Part shown: piece after piece, positions 35,606 to 48,208 of the stretch
Numbering within the stretch: the stretch's first letter is position 1
Layout of the letters: every line of letters begins with the position of its first letter
From: Diadophis punctatus similis
Lineage: Eukaryota; Chordata; Lepidosauria; Squamata; Dipsadidae
NCBI GenBank assembly: GCA_023053685.1
Contig: JALIGW010000001.1
Location: 162,170,047 to 162,234,046 of the forward strand
Length of the DNA: 64,000 nt
Direction of reading: 5' to 3'
Program-made: the position numbers and the translations under genes
Notes under the pieces: generated by a model
Told to the model about the DNA's origin: nothing
Seen by the model: only the letters and a program-made list of their open reading frames with translations
Databases searched by the model: none

Positions 35606-35829
35606 TGTTAGATCGTGGATTCAGCACAGGAGACCGACTTTGACAACAGCTCTTTATTTGAGATAAGAAGCACAACCAGCAAAAAACCTCTGGCAGCTTG
35701 CCTTTTTATAGGGGCTGTCAGCAACACTTGTAACCAATTCAAAATGTAGCAACCAATGGAGGTTCAGCATTTTCCCTCCAATAATACTGGCCCTGGATGA
35801 AACCAGTTATTCCTAGCCAGAACACAACA
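35606..35829 (-). promoter_or_regulatory. 5' LTR with promoter and poly(A) signal
   Basis: On the minus strand a TATA-like TATAAAAAG (35702-35710) is followed about 45 bases downstream by AATAAA (35653-35658). This order lets the LTR serve as promoter at the 5' end and poly(A) site at the 3' end. The same sites are in the 3' LTR. Confidence 0.8.
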
Positions 35830-35834
35830 AATCC

Positions 35835-37194
35835 TCACTAGAAGTGCCTCAGAAATGTCTTTCGAACATTTACACATGTGCTGTAAGGAAGCTTTGAGGA
35901 AACTTTCACAGTGACTCCCATATACAGTACCTTGAAGAGGACTCCCATATACCTGAGAGCCATAGATTTAGAGAGACATATCAGATGCTCTGTGAAATGC
36001 CTTTCCAAAATTTTGGGATCGATCTGATAATATTAGAGTAATATTAGAGTAATATTTAAAAACTACAGGACCAACTCAGTCTGGATCCAGATTGGCTCAC
36101 ACATTTCTTATACAATTATCAGATTTTGAAGAGCTATTTTTTCCAGTTAAAACCTTATTAATATCAACTCTTAAGCTAAAAGAAGTTATTGCATTTTTAA
36201 ATTGGGATCTTATAGCATAAATATTCTGTAAAAAAGAAGGGAAGCATGCATGTTACAAAACTAACAGAGAGCTTAGGTCCTCACAAATTCCAACCATGTA
36301 CAAAAAGCTTCCCAGAGCCTTCTACAACTATGGTCTCCTGAAGCAGCATTCAGCTAGGCCTGAGTCAAATAAACTCCCGCATTCACTAGGCCCCAGTAGG
36401 ATACAGGGTAGTTTACAATTTGATAATCCCCTTCAGCCCTTATTAAATCAGCAACACACTGCAGGTGGGAAGCCAGACAAGAAAAATGAAAGGCTGGCAG
36501 GGAAGGGGAGGGAGAAACAACCCAATGCATACACCCCAAACAGCTAGGGTTTCACAATCCTACTGCCAACTTTTGTTAGACGGATCCCCCATGTCTTCAC
36601 TCTTCCCAACAGTGTTGTGAACATTGTATAATGGGGAATGATGTCATCTTTATTTTTAGCACAGAGACTTCCTCTGCAGAACTCCAGCCAGGACATTAGA
36701 ACAGAAGTATTTCATTATTTGCTTGGGTTTGATCTTCTTTCTCCAGAAAGTCTTTTAAGTGCAAAGTACACTTACTTTGTTACTGCTACCAAATCTATGC
36801 TGCACAGAGATAGAGGGCTTTTATAACTCTTTGCTCCTCTGCATTGATTTATTTGCAAAGCTTCTAACCAGTCTAACCTTCACCAACTGTCAAAATTTCC
36901 AGTATACCCATATTTATTTAGTGATCACCTCACTTTTGAAGCCTAGATTGTACAGACACACACATTATAATTAGCCTTCAGAACAATGTAGATAATATTT
37001 TTTGAAAAAAGATTCCTTATTATATGTAATTATTTCAGATGGAAATAGAGAAAGACAATAATCCATTGCTTTTCACATCTCTTTTTCATATTTTGCTGGT
37101 ATATAACAACACACACACACACACATGTACACACACATATATATGTACATCCACACCCACACCCACATTGTGTGTGTGTTTATTTTATATGTCT
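35835..37194. other. Unannotated non-coding DNA
   Basis: No gene supported. A CA run is at 37107-37125. Confidence 0.4.
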
Positions 37195-38481
<1,287 letters not shown>

Positions 38482-38614
38482 AAGGGAGGGAGGGAGGGAG
38501 GGAGGGAGGGAGGGAGGGAGGAAGGAAGGAAGGAAGGAAGGAAGGAAGGAAGGAAGGAAGGAAGGAAGGAAGGAAGGAAGGAAGGAAGGAAGGAAGGAAG
38601 GAAGGAAGGAAGGA
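38482..38614. repeat. (GGGA)n(GGAA)n microsatellite
   Basis: About 133 bases of polypurine, GGGA then GGAA. The long Lys/Glu/Gly/Arg and Ser/Leu/Pro frames are artefacts. Confidence 0.95.
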
Positions 38615-38969
38615 AAAGATTTCTGAAGCTCCCTGACAACTTTCCACCAGGAAATGCAAAAATCAAATTGTGGTATGTCAGATGTATAAATTATTCTTTT
38701 CACCCAAAAACACTCAACTGATCTGAATCAGATTTAGATTACTATTGGTCATTGGCCCTTAGTTTGTCTCTAATTAATTTAACCAAGCTGAATAAAAATA
38801 GTTAACTTTATATATAAGGGACATCATTTTTCAGAAAATTAATCACAAAATTATCTTATAAATGACAAAAAAACTCCCCTGGCTGAGTTGAATTTAAGAT
38901 CTGTAAGATGGGTGGACATATAAATTGGATTAATAAATAAATAAAACATAAGATGTTCAGCTTGGGAAG
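38615..38969. other. Unannotated DNA
   Basis: No gene. GATGGGTGGACATATAAATTGG followed by (AAAT)3 near 38905-38945 resembles a short plus-strand LINE tail. Confidence 0.4.
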
Positions 38970-39410
38970 TGTTAGATAGGGTGAACGGATGAGGCAGACA
39001 TCAGGATCAGTGGCAACAACAGCTCTTTATTAAGGCAACTATGTAGAATCCAGCAGCTCTCTTTCTGACAGCTTCCCCTTTTATAGGGCACTGTTAGACT
39101 GCTCGACCAATCAGCTTCAAGTATTTTCCCGCTGGAATGGAGGACCTGACTGAAGCCTACTTGCTCTAGTCTCAGTATGTAACACCCCTCCCCTCTTAGT
39201 TGGGCCAATCCAACGTGTGATGTAGTCAAGCAAATAGGCTGGTTGTTTAGTGTTTCTTTCAGACCTGCGCAGCTCAGTTGGAGCTGGATTAGCGGTCAGG
39301 TCAGTTGAGTCTTTGTTCTTCCTGGCCTCAACCAATGGAAGCATCTAGAAACCTCCCCAGGGCGTGGCTGGAGTTCCGGGAACTGGTTGTCGTAAGTGTG
39401 GTCAGAAAGC
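38970..39410 (-). mobile_element. Second gypsy remnant: LTR plus end of pol
   Basis: An LTR of about 215 bp (38970-39184, TGTTAGATAG to GTATGTAACA) is followed by a polypurine tract (minus strand AAGAGGGGAGGGG) and the last codons of pol (39185-39344). The frame there reads ELRRSERNTKQPAYLLDYI, clearly homologous to the C-terminus of the complete element. Everything upstream is lost, so only the 3' end remains. It is a related but distinct subfamily, closer in its LTR to the solo LTR at 3410. Confidence 0.85.
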
Positions 39411-39957
39411 AAGGACCACCACTATACCTAGCAAGTAATCATATTGAATTTAACTATATTTTTTCTTAAATTCAACCTAGAGTCCTTTTAATAATCCATT
39501 TTACTTCTTAACCTGTGACCCCCAGTATAGAACTCAGAACCAAATGAAGCCCCAGATTTACTAACAAATAATTCAAGTGGGTCTTTCTTCTGATTTCTTC
39601 TAAGCTAGATTTTTGTCCAATTTTGAAATCAAAATATTTTAAAAACATATTTTAATCAATCTCTGTAGGTTAATCAGAGTGATTCTTCATTAACAGATCT
39701 CAAATGCATTTCCAATAAATATCTTTTTAATTTTGGAACAAAAAATGAAAGTCAGTTTACTCATATAAAGCTAGTGAAATGGGAAAACTTGTTAGTGATA
39801 ATGTGGTTACTTGGCTGGTTGTTTTTTAAAACAAGCCTTAAATAAATTTATCATTTGGATTTTTTTTTAAAGAATATCTCATTTGTAAAAGTGGCTACTC
39901 ACCAAAAATCCTTTGTCTGCAGAACCCACTAATACTGAAACATAAAGTCAACTGTCA
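39411..39957. other. Unannotated non-coding DNA
   Basis: AT-rich, nothing recognised. Confidence 0.4.
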
Positions 39958-40642
39958 TCCAAGATGGCGGCGCATGTATATGCAGAGGCTCAATGTTCGA
40001 GAGACCAGTATCTTTTAGTTAATTTATTGTTTGTGTATTTTTTAGTGAGTGCTCTGCAAATTCAGGCACAAGCAGTTTACAGTCGACAAGAGTTATTAAT
40101 CATTGGGAAATACAGGTGTGGCCAGCGGGTGCATCGGAGCAACTTCAAGATTGCTTTGGGAGCACTGATTGGGCACTGTTTGAGGAGGACAATATTGATA
40201 ATTACACTTCAACAGTACTGTTTTATATCAAATGCTGTATTGATGTTGTCACTACCACCAGACAAGTACGGGTGTTCCCTAACAACAAGCCCTGGATAAA
40301 TAGAGAAGTGTGTCTTTTATTGAAAGTTAGAAATGACCATCATTCCAGCATTCACCACTGATAGAACATCACTAACATCTATCACTGATAGACAACCATT
40401 TCTACTGCAGATATCTGATGTGAGACGCGCTTTCCAGAATGTTAATATCTGTAAGGCAGCTGGGCCTGATGGAATCAAGGGTCGAGTTGTTAGGGACTGT
40501 GCTGCAGAGCTAGCTGGAGTGTTCACGGATATTTTCAATCTATCCCTGTTGCGGTGCTCTATCCCTACCTGCCTGAAGACATCCATTATAGTGCCAGTCC
40601 CCAAGCAGACAGCAGTGGCAAACAAATCTTCTCTGTGGCAAA

Positions 40643-40716
<74 letters not shown>
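39958..40716 (+). mobile_element. Rex1-like LINE with a large internal deletion
   Basis: The left edge CCAAGATGGCGGCGCATG joins a start-of-ORF frame (39964-40110, ending YSRQELLIIGKYRC). From about 40110 the frame matches the region between endonuclease and RT (FPNNKPWINREV near 40280). From 40390 the RT N-terminus follows (VRRAFQNVNICKAAGPDGI, then DIFNLSLLRCSIPTCLKTSI). It ends directly in an (AAAT)n tail (40640-40716). Most of the endonuclease and the catalytic RT core are missing, so it cannot move on its own. Confidence 0.75.
40333..40653 (+). pseudogene. Partial LINE reverse transcriptase (N-terminal part)
   Basis: The frame holds KAAGPDGI and PTCLKTSIIVPVPKQ, the first conserved blocks of Rex1/Jockey-group reverse transcriptases. 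No YADD or other catalytic motif is present before the tail. Upstream pieces lie in a different frame (40116-40361), so at least one frameshift has occurred. Confidence 0.75.
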
Positions 40717-40718
<2 letters not shown>

Positions 40719-41639
40719 GTTGATGTTTTTAAATCTTTGGAGAAAAGTGTATTTGGCATGCTCAGGGCCCAAGGTTTGTAGAAACTCTAATGATATTCCA
40801 TAAATTGTTAGTAGTTTTTTTTCCTATGATGTTCCAGCTTAAGGGGCAATCACCAATCATTATTAATGGGAGTAATCCCAGGAAAAGAAATAGACCTTTA
40901 GCAAGTCGTTTAATATCAACTTCCATGCCATAATCTCAATTTTAGGCATCCCTTTTTCTAGCCTGGGAAAGGCATTGGCAACCACACTGAGTGCTGCAAG
41001 TATGTATCTTAGAAATTTAGTTTGGAGCACCTTGAAGCATATGTATCTTTCTCACATCTTTCTCACTCTTCTGGATAATAAAATTCTCTCTTTGCCTGGG
41101 CCTAACAACACCATTAATACAGTAAGGAACTTACTCTCAGATTCTTAGTTTGGTAATTAAGTAAAACGTTTGTAAGAGGATGTCTCATATTTTTAAAAAT
41201 GGCTTTATTGTCAGCTTTAAAGCATATGGGAGAGGAAATTTTAGATTGAACAACAGTTGGGTTGAAAGGCAGCAATTGGTTAGAAGTTAGAATACAAAAA
41301 TTAGACAGTAATTGGAGATATCGCCAAAGAAATTAAATAGCAGAAGACTTAATTGAAAAGATGGGTTTGACTGAAATTGGAGACAAAATTACATTCTAAT
41401 TCAAACATAGAACTAGTGTTGTGTTTTCATTACTAATGTTTAGAGTGTCCACATGAAGTTGTACTCATCAAAATAATTTTGCAACTTCGTATATTTCGTT
41501 CTGACACTACTTGGAAATATTCCCAAGGCCTAAATCTGCATCGATATACTCTACTATAAATTCCCTGCTCACTTCATCATTGCTTGAATGTCTTTTTGTG
41601 CACATATTTATATTAATCTCTGCTGATGTCTTTTAAGAG
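40717..41639. other. Unannotated non-coding DNA
   Basis: No gene or recognised repeat. It ends in TTTAAGAG, the target duplication of the next element. Confidence 0.4.
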
Positions 41640-42568
41640 TAAGGTGACCAGATGTCCCACTTTTGGCGGGACAGTCCCGCTTTTTAATAATTTGTCCCGC
41701 GTCCTGCGGCGTTTCAAAAAAGTCCCGCTTTTTTAATTTGAATTTGCACAAAACACCTCGCTTCCCTCGAGCGGCAGCAGGAAGCAGCCCAAGAGCTGGG
41801 GCGGGCGCCCCACATGCTCAGCGGCCGAGCCGAGCCCTGCACACCCCTCTGCCTCCTGCCTCGCCTGCCTCCTCCTGCCAGGTGGGGAGGGAGGGGAGTG
41901 AGAGGGGTAGTGGCCCCTGCCAAGCACAGCGCACGGAGGCGGCGGGCAAGGCGTCCCCAGCACACCTATTAATCTGGCCGGCTACGTGACTACAACTGCG
42001 GCGCGGAAGCCGCTGGTGGCCGGGTGGGCAGCAGCCCCCCGGGCAGGTATAGGGCCAGGCCTGCACTTGGAAGGGGCCGCCGCTCTCACTGCTCTCCCTC
42101 CCTCCCTGGCTGCAGATGTCCGCCTGCTCTCCCAAAGCAGCACTGCTGCAGTTCACTTTTGTTTCGTGGCGGGAGAAGGAAGAAAGCAGGCAGCGAGAGC
42201 GGCAGCCTCTTCCAAGCGCAGGCCTGGCCATCTCCCCACACAGAGGGCTGCTGCCCGGCTGGCTGGCGATGGCTTCTGCAACGGAGGCAGCAAGCGGCTT
42301 TGAAGAACCCTCACCACCCGCCCTCCCGGAGCACCACAGCCGCAGTTTGCTTTCTTCCTTCTCCTGCCACTGTCCCTCTCCGGGCCAGACGCAGCAGAGG
42401 CGAGCCCCGGCCATGGCAGCGGTAAGGGCTGCAATGAAGGGGGGTGTTTGGGGGGGTTGCACAAAGCTGCAGGATAAGAGAGATGGACCCCTCCCGTCTT
42501 GCTCCCCTAGAAACCCCCCCCCCATCAATGGTGTCCCGCTTTACAAAAAATAAAATCTGGTCACCTTA
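41640..42568. mobile_element. hAT-type element with a GC-rich, CpG-rich interior
   Basis: The left end TAAGGTGACCAGATGTCCC and right end ATCTGGTCACCTTA are inverted repeats. Perfect 8-bp duplications TTTAAGAG flank it at 41632-41639 and 42569-42576. The interior (about 41757-42500) is strikingly GC- and CpG-rich against an AT-rich background. It holds long overlapping ORFs on both strands (up to 236 codons at 41818-42528), but composition explains them and no transposase motif is visible. The terminal repeat is related to 25962-26602. Confidence 0.87.
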
Positions 42569-42690
42569 TTTAAGAGGGATTCTTAAGGCATTCCTTATCA
42601 GTATTCAAAATGTTGTGTTTATTGAGGGTAGATAGATAGCTTCTAAGCTACATCTCTACATAGAAAATATTTTGATGCTGTGTGCACATA

Positions 42691-42938
42691 CTGTATAGCA
42701 ATAGCAATAGCAATAGCACTTAGACTTATATACCACTTTACAGTGCTTTACAGCCCTCTCTAAGCAGTTTACAGAGTGGGCATATTTCCCCCAACAATTT
42801 GGGTCCTCATTTTACCCACCTCGGAAGGATGGAAGGCTGATTCAACCTTGAGCCTGGTGAGATTTGAACTGCCAAATCGCAGGCAGCCAGCAGGCAGCAG
42901 AAATAGCCTGCAGTACTGGACTCTAACCACTGTTCCAA
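42691..42938 (-). mobile_element. tRNA-derived squamate SINE with target duplication
   Basis: It is the inverse of the copies at 30453 and 50888: tail AGCAATAGCAATAGCAC first, then CAATTTGGGTCCTCATTTTA, GAAGGCTGATTCAACCTTG and GAGATTTGAACTGCC (B box, inverted). Direct repeats TGCACATA at 42683-42690 and 42939-42946 flank it and fit LINE-mediated insertion. Confidence 0.87.
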
Positions 42939-43044
42939 TGCACATAAAATAGGCAACATTTTTTGACTGGTGAAAGACATTTAATTTTTTAAATATTTCC
43001 TGTATTTTGAGGGCCACAACAGGCTTTTATGATGACAAAGATGG

Positions 43045-43312
43045 GGTTCAATATTGTCCCTTGTTTATGTTCTATTATTTATTATTATATTAGATTTTTA
43101 TCCTGCCTTTATTATTTTTATAAATAAGGCAGCAAACATACCTAATACTTCTTCTTCCTTCTATTTTCCTCACAACAACAACTCTGTTAGGTGGGTTGGG
43201 CTTAGAGAGAGTGACTGGCCCAAAGTCAACCAGGTGACTCTCATGCCTAAGGTGGAACTGTAACTCATAGTTTCCTGGTTTTAACCTGATGTCTTAGCCA
43301 CTAGACCAGAAT
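43045..43312 (-). mobile_element. tRNA-derived SINE, Sauria-SINE-like
   Basis: Read on the minus strand: TCTGGTCTAGTGGCTAAGAC (A-box-like), GAGTTACAGTTCCACC (B-box region), then GACTTTGGGCCAGTCACTC, the conserved core I associate with Sauria-type SINEs, then CCCAACCCACCTAACAGAG and an A/T-rich tail. It differs from the SINE family at 42691. Confidence 0.7.
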
Positions 43313-44286
43313 GATTCTTTTAGGAGGAAGATCTTGAGAAATGCAACACAGAAGAAATGGGAAGGGGAGTGAATAGAAAACCAGCAGCTTTGCAATCAAA
43401 CATCAAAACTCTAATACAGAGGGGTTTTCAAGGTGCTAGATAGATGCTGATGGAAATCAGGCTGCCAATCTGCTGTCTAACTGTCATCCTTGATCAGGTA
43501 TCAATGTGTTAGTGAGGAAAGAGTTAAGAAAGCTTTTTTATTTATTTTTTCACTTAATTTGTTTTACAATTCCAGCTATAACACATAAAAGCCTAGCAGC
43601 AGTATTGCATAAAATCCTGTATCAACACTGGATCAAATCTACTACAGTTTTGCTGTCCAGTTTTGCCATCAAAGGATAGGACAAAAGTAAGTAAGATCAG
43701 GATAATGAGGAAGGACAAAATAAAATTAGATTTAGTTTAAATCAGTTAAATGTACTATAAGTAATAGGGTTCCTCCTCATAAAAGTATTACTTATCTCTT
43801 CTATCACATAACATTAATTTGGTGGCTTCCAAAATTAATAAAATTATAAACGATTGTGGATCCTAGACTAGGATTCAAATATATATTGGATGAGAGAAAG
43901 AAATCTATATATAATATATACGACACACAGGTTCTTTAGAGCCCTAAGCAGAATTTCTTGAAGTTAGAACTTAGGTCAATGTGCCTTTATCAACTTTTGG
44001 GCCATGGGACCTCTTAAGCAATGATAGATATTGAGTTGGGTGGGCACATATATTAATATGCATTTAATTTCGTCTTTTAACAAAAAAAGACATATGCAGG
44101 CTCTTGCCTATGCACAGCCATTGTCTGTGTGTAGGTCATGCAGGGAAGTTTCCTCTGCAATTTCAGTATGGCTGAGATTGCTGGACAGGCATTTTGATTA
44201 TGTATTATAGGTATCTTTTTTACCTTATTAATCTTCTGAGAATGTATGTCCTTCAGTTGTCAAGATTGGAGAGGCATATAAGTTTG
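43313..44286. other. Unannotated non-coding DNA
   Basis: No gene or recognised repeat. Confidence 0.4.
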
Positions 44287-44372
44287 AATGAATGAATGAA
44301 TGAATGAATGAATGAATGAATGAATGAATGAATGAATGAATGAGTGAGTGCGTACGTACATACATACATACA

Positions 44373-44406
<34 letters not shown>

Positions 44407-44412
44407 CATACA
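44287..44412. repeat. Compound microsatellite (TGAA)n(TACA)n
   Basis: TGAA/GAAT units run from 44287 to about 44343, then TACA units from 44354 to 44412. Confidence 0.95.
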
Positions 44413-44516
44413 TCTTTATTATTGTTTGCACTCCATGGTCTAGTTCTATCCTGGCTTACTACTGTTGCAACCACATAAAGTCACATTTGTGAGATGGGCA
44501 TCCATGTAAATTGATA

Positions 44517-44517
<1 letters not shown>

Positions 44518-44595
<78 letters not shown>

Positions 44596-44608
44596 ACAAA
44601 CAAACAAA
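44518..44608. repeat. (CAAG)n(CAAA)n microsatellite
   Basis: About 75 bases of CAAG followed by CAAA units. Confidence 0.95.
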
Positions 44609-47584
44609 TGGTTTCCTGCAGTGACCTGATGGTTCTCTCAGTCCAAAATCAGAGGGTCTAGTGCTTTGGCTTGTGCATTTTGCAGATCTATGGTTGCTGA
44701 GCTTTTCAGTAGCAGGACCTCCTAGAAAATTGGCTTTGGGTGAAACATGGGTAAGTCGGGATGAACAGTGACACAGATGATGATGTGATCTTGTGGAATA
44801 TTAAGGAAAGAACTCCAAGTGTTTCCCATTGCCTTGAAAGGTTAGACATCTATTCTTCCACATGATTATATTTTACCAGAGGTTGGCCTTGGACATCTGC
44901 AAGTCGGATCTTTAAAAAGGCTTGAGGAAAAGGGAATGTGCTTTCAGATATGGGTCAAGCTCAAGAGAATCCCCCTCTCCTCTAGTATTCAAACATGAAG
45001 ATAAAATGTAGTCTTCAGCCCTCAGGATGCTGCTGTGGGTAATTTAAAGATTTCCCTGTAATGACAGGGGAGACACTAAGGCTTCAGGTTCTTCCTTGAA
45101 ACCTTGATATCAATCAGCCGTTATTTTTTCTGGCATCTTTATAGCAAGATGAATTTCACTAAGAGCATAATTGTAGACACATTTAACCTACAAGTGTATT
45201 TGATCTTGATTTAAAAAAAAAATATGGTCCATTTTGTTCTCTGGCTTTATTGGTTGTTATGAGTTATGTCTGTTGTATTGTGCCCAAAGCTCTTTAGCTG
45301 TCATGGAAAGTTCCCGAGAAGCCTCTCTAGATGAAAAGCAATGACACTGCAACTTAACGCTCTCTACCATATGCAGTAATTTATCAACAGCACTTACACT
45401 GGAGAAGCCAGTGCTCAGATCAGTTACAAGTGCAAGGCTCATAACATGACTTGTAAGCCAAATAGATGGAGTTCCCTATGGAGATTAAACAGATGCCACA
45501 AGACTGAAAGAAAACTCCTCTAAAGTTACAACAGATAGGAAGAATCCTGTCCTTGGGTCCTCCATCCAGGCAAACAGTTAATCGCATCCCTCTTTAATAT
45601 TATTAAATGCTCCTTTAAAAAGTTTTATCCTTCCTCAAACAGTAAGTGGAACATCATCTTTTAAAAAATGATACAAGGAGGTTTGTCTATTCTTTGTTTT
45701 GTCTGCCTTGTCCATTAATGGTGGCCATATGCTAATGCCAACCGTTTGCCAAGTTTAGAGGAAAGGGAATATTACAAGCAAAATGGTTCAGTAAGGTTTG
45801 AAAAGAGGTAGATGAACTCTATCAATCGGTGTAAAATGAACCTTGATGAAACAACCGTGCCAATTTATACTACGGACCACAGTCTTTCAAAAGTCAGTTT
45901 CTGAAATATAAAGATTCATAAAGCCAGAAATGACTGTGGTGCCTCACTGAGGTAAAAAAAAAAATCCACTTTATATATACAGAATAATTACAAAAGGAGC
46001 CTGAGTCCACTGTCTGCACCCAAAACCCATCAGAACATTAAACTTTTTATCACTTTGTGAAAACCAAAAAAATGGGGACTCTCCTTATTGCTGGGAGTTT
46101 CCACCACATGAGGGCTACATTAAAAGAGCTAATTGCATTATTTATTTGGATTTTCTTTTTATTGCACAAAGGACATTTATTACTGGGCAGATTGAAACTC
46201 ATTAATTAATATTATTAATTGATCAGTATACAAATGAAGATTTCAATTACCATAAAGTAAAAAAAAATCTACAACACAAAAATTTAACATTGATAGGCAG
46301 TTAATAAACTATTTCGCTTCAATTCCAAACTGATCTTCTCAGTTCTCAACAAAGATCACCATAATAAAGTAAAATATTGGAAGTAAATATCTTATCTCTT
46401 CTGCTAAGTCTTGTTCCTCCCCCAAATCATGAAATCAGCAATATTCAGAGACCTACATGCAATTCCGAAATAAAAATGTGTTGAAATCACAAAAGCCACA
46501 TTCATTTTCCTTTGGTTGATCAAATATATCAAGATGTTTATAGATTTCGAAGCTATCCTTTTTGGCTAAAGACTTAGACTAGATGGTTTGGAACAAAATA
46601 ATGCCTGTAATAACTTCCTGAATACCAACGACAACAGTCTTGAATTCCAAGGGATGTCTCAAGTAAAACTCACGTGATTTTCCTCCCCAAACAATTATTG
46701 AGGATCTTGGAATGTACTACTCTTCCTGTTCCTCAACCCTTTAATTGAGAAGTGGTAAGTTCCCTTGATTAACTGAAGACACAGTGTATTGCTTAAACCA
46801 CATGCATGCCAAATTGTGACAGTTGCTAAAGGCAGGGTGTTGTGTATAAAGAATAACACTGAAGTTATACTGAAATACCCCAAAATCTGCCAAAGAAAAT
46901 AAATGATCAGTCTCTTCCATATGTTAAGGAGAAAAAAAGAGGGAAAGAAAAAACTGAGATTAATACTTTTGAAGTAGAAGTGTTAATGCATTGCGGCTGT
47001 TCTACTTCCAATAACAACATAAGAACCCACATGTACTCTGCTATCTTATAATTCTTCCAGTATTGCTTCCTGTTATTTTCCCAAGAATCCTTTTGTTGCC
47101 ACTATTATCCTTTATACAATCTTCCAGTTGCCTTTAAGAGCTCCAATTTAAACAAGCAGATCATTTCAGATTCAGATCAGAAGTATATTTTGCTGGTGAT
47201 TGTGAATCACACAAAAATTCAAAAGCCCATTCTTGTTTATATTCAAAATTTATCACATATTTATTTGCAGTAAATATCTAAGAACAGAAGTGGAAAACTT
47301 TTTCTTGATAGGGGCTGAATTTTTAAAATCTGCTCCACAGCTGTCAAGGCCATATGAACAGTTAAGATGTGGAGGGTTCAAAAATAATTCAGAAAAAAAT
47401 GGCTTTACATGAGCCCAAAACTTTTCTGTTGCTCATTAAAGCAGCCATGTTTTACAGTGAGCTTTTGAGACAGCAAGGAAAAGCTGCCCCTGCTTTAAGA
47501 GTACTAGTAAAGGCACACAGTTTTACTGATTTGATTCATTAAAGCACACAATGTAGGAGATGACCAGACTGAGCTTGAGGGATA
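44609..47584. other. Unannotated DNA, about 3 kb low in repeats
   Basis: No gene or transposon recognised. It is the longest stretch here without visible repeats. Around 46120-46235 an AT-rich block with TAATTGCATTA, GACATTTATTACTGGGC and ATTAATTAATATTATTAATT could be a conserved non-coding element, but that needs a comparison. A 61-codon minus-strand frame at 45257-45442 has non-repetitive composition but no motif. Confidence 0.4.
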
Positions 47585-47997
47585 AAATCAAGATCAAGTG
47601 AGGTACTAATACCATTCTATAAAGCCTTAGTAAGACCACATCTAGAATACTGCATCCAGTTTTGGTCACCGCACTATAAAAAAGATGTTGAGACTCTGGA
47701 AAGAGTGTAGAGAAGAGCAACCAAGATGATCTAGGGGGCTGGTGGCTAAAACATACGATAAACGGTTGCAGGAACTGAGCATGGCTAGTCTAGTGAAGAA
47801 AAGAACCAGGGTGACATGATAGCAGTGTTCCAATATTTGAGGGGCTACCACAGAGACGAGGGGGTCAAGCTATTTTCCAAAGCATCTGAAGGCCAGACAA
47901 GAACTAATTGCTGGAAACTGAACAAGGAGAGACTCAACCTGGAAATAAGGAGAAATTTTCTGACAGTGAGAACAATGGAACAGCTTGCCTTCAGAAA
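47585..47997 (+). mobile_element. CR1 LINE 3' coding fragment, plus strand
   Basis: TAGTAAGACCACATCTAGAA, then CAGTTTTGGTCACC, AGAGTGTAGAGAAGAGCAAC, TGAGGGGCTACCACAG and AGAAATTTTCTGACAGTGAG are the CR1 ORF2 C-terminal order (V/LRPHLEY...QFW...[10 protein letters not shown] type). Stops and small indels break it. It ends before the CR1 3' terminus, where an inverted CR1 copy begins. Confidence 0.78.
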
Positions 47998-48208
47998 TAT
48001 AGAAATAACAGAGTTGGAAGGGACCTTGGAGGTCTTCTAGTCCAACCCACTGCTTAGGCAGGAAACCCTATACCACTTCGGACAAATGGTTATCCAACAT
48101 CTTCTTAAAAATGTCCAGTGTTGGAGCACACACAACTTCTGGAGGCAAATTATTCCACTGATTAATTGTTCTAACTGTCAGGAAATTTCTCCTTAGTTCT
48201 AAGTTGCT

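Larger units (their letters stand above)
31165..35829 (-). mobile_element. Full-length Ty3/gypsy LTR retrotransposon, probably Mag-like
   Basis: The element is 4665 bp with 224-bp LTRs at 31165-31388 and 35606-35829 that I read as identical, TGTT...AACA tips and the 5-bp target duplication AATCC (31160-31164 and 35830-35834). On the minus strand the order is 5' LTR, primer-binding site, gag with two zinc knuckles, protease, RT, RNase H, integrase, polypurine tract, 3' LTR. The pol order and the integrase C-terminus with a GPVSYxVRLxDGR module but no chromodomain suggest the Mag-type lineage. Identical LTRs mean a very recent insertion. Two in-frame TGA codons split the single gag-pol frame. 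Confidence 0.95.

Noticed and set aside
41663..42553. Several ORFs up to 236 codons on both strands
   Set aside because: The region is GC-rich and stop-poor, all frames look similar, and no transposase or other domain motif is seen.
44287..44608. CRISPR-like regular repeats
   Set aside because: They are pure 4-bp microsatellites with no spacers, in a eukaryotic genome.
45257..45442. 61-codon minus-strand frame with balanced composition
   Set aside because: No homology recognised, no splice context and no conservation evidence; consistent with chance.
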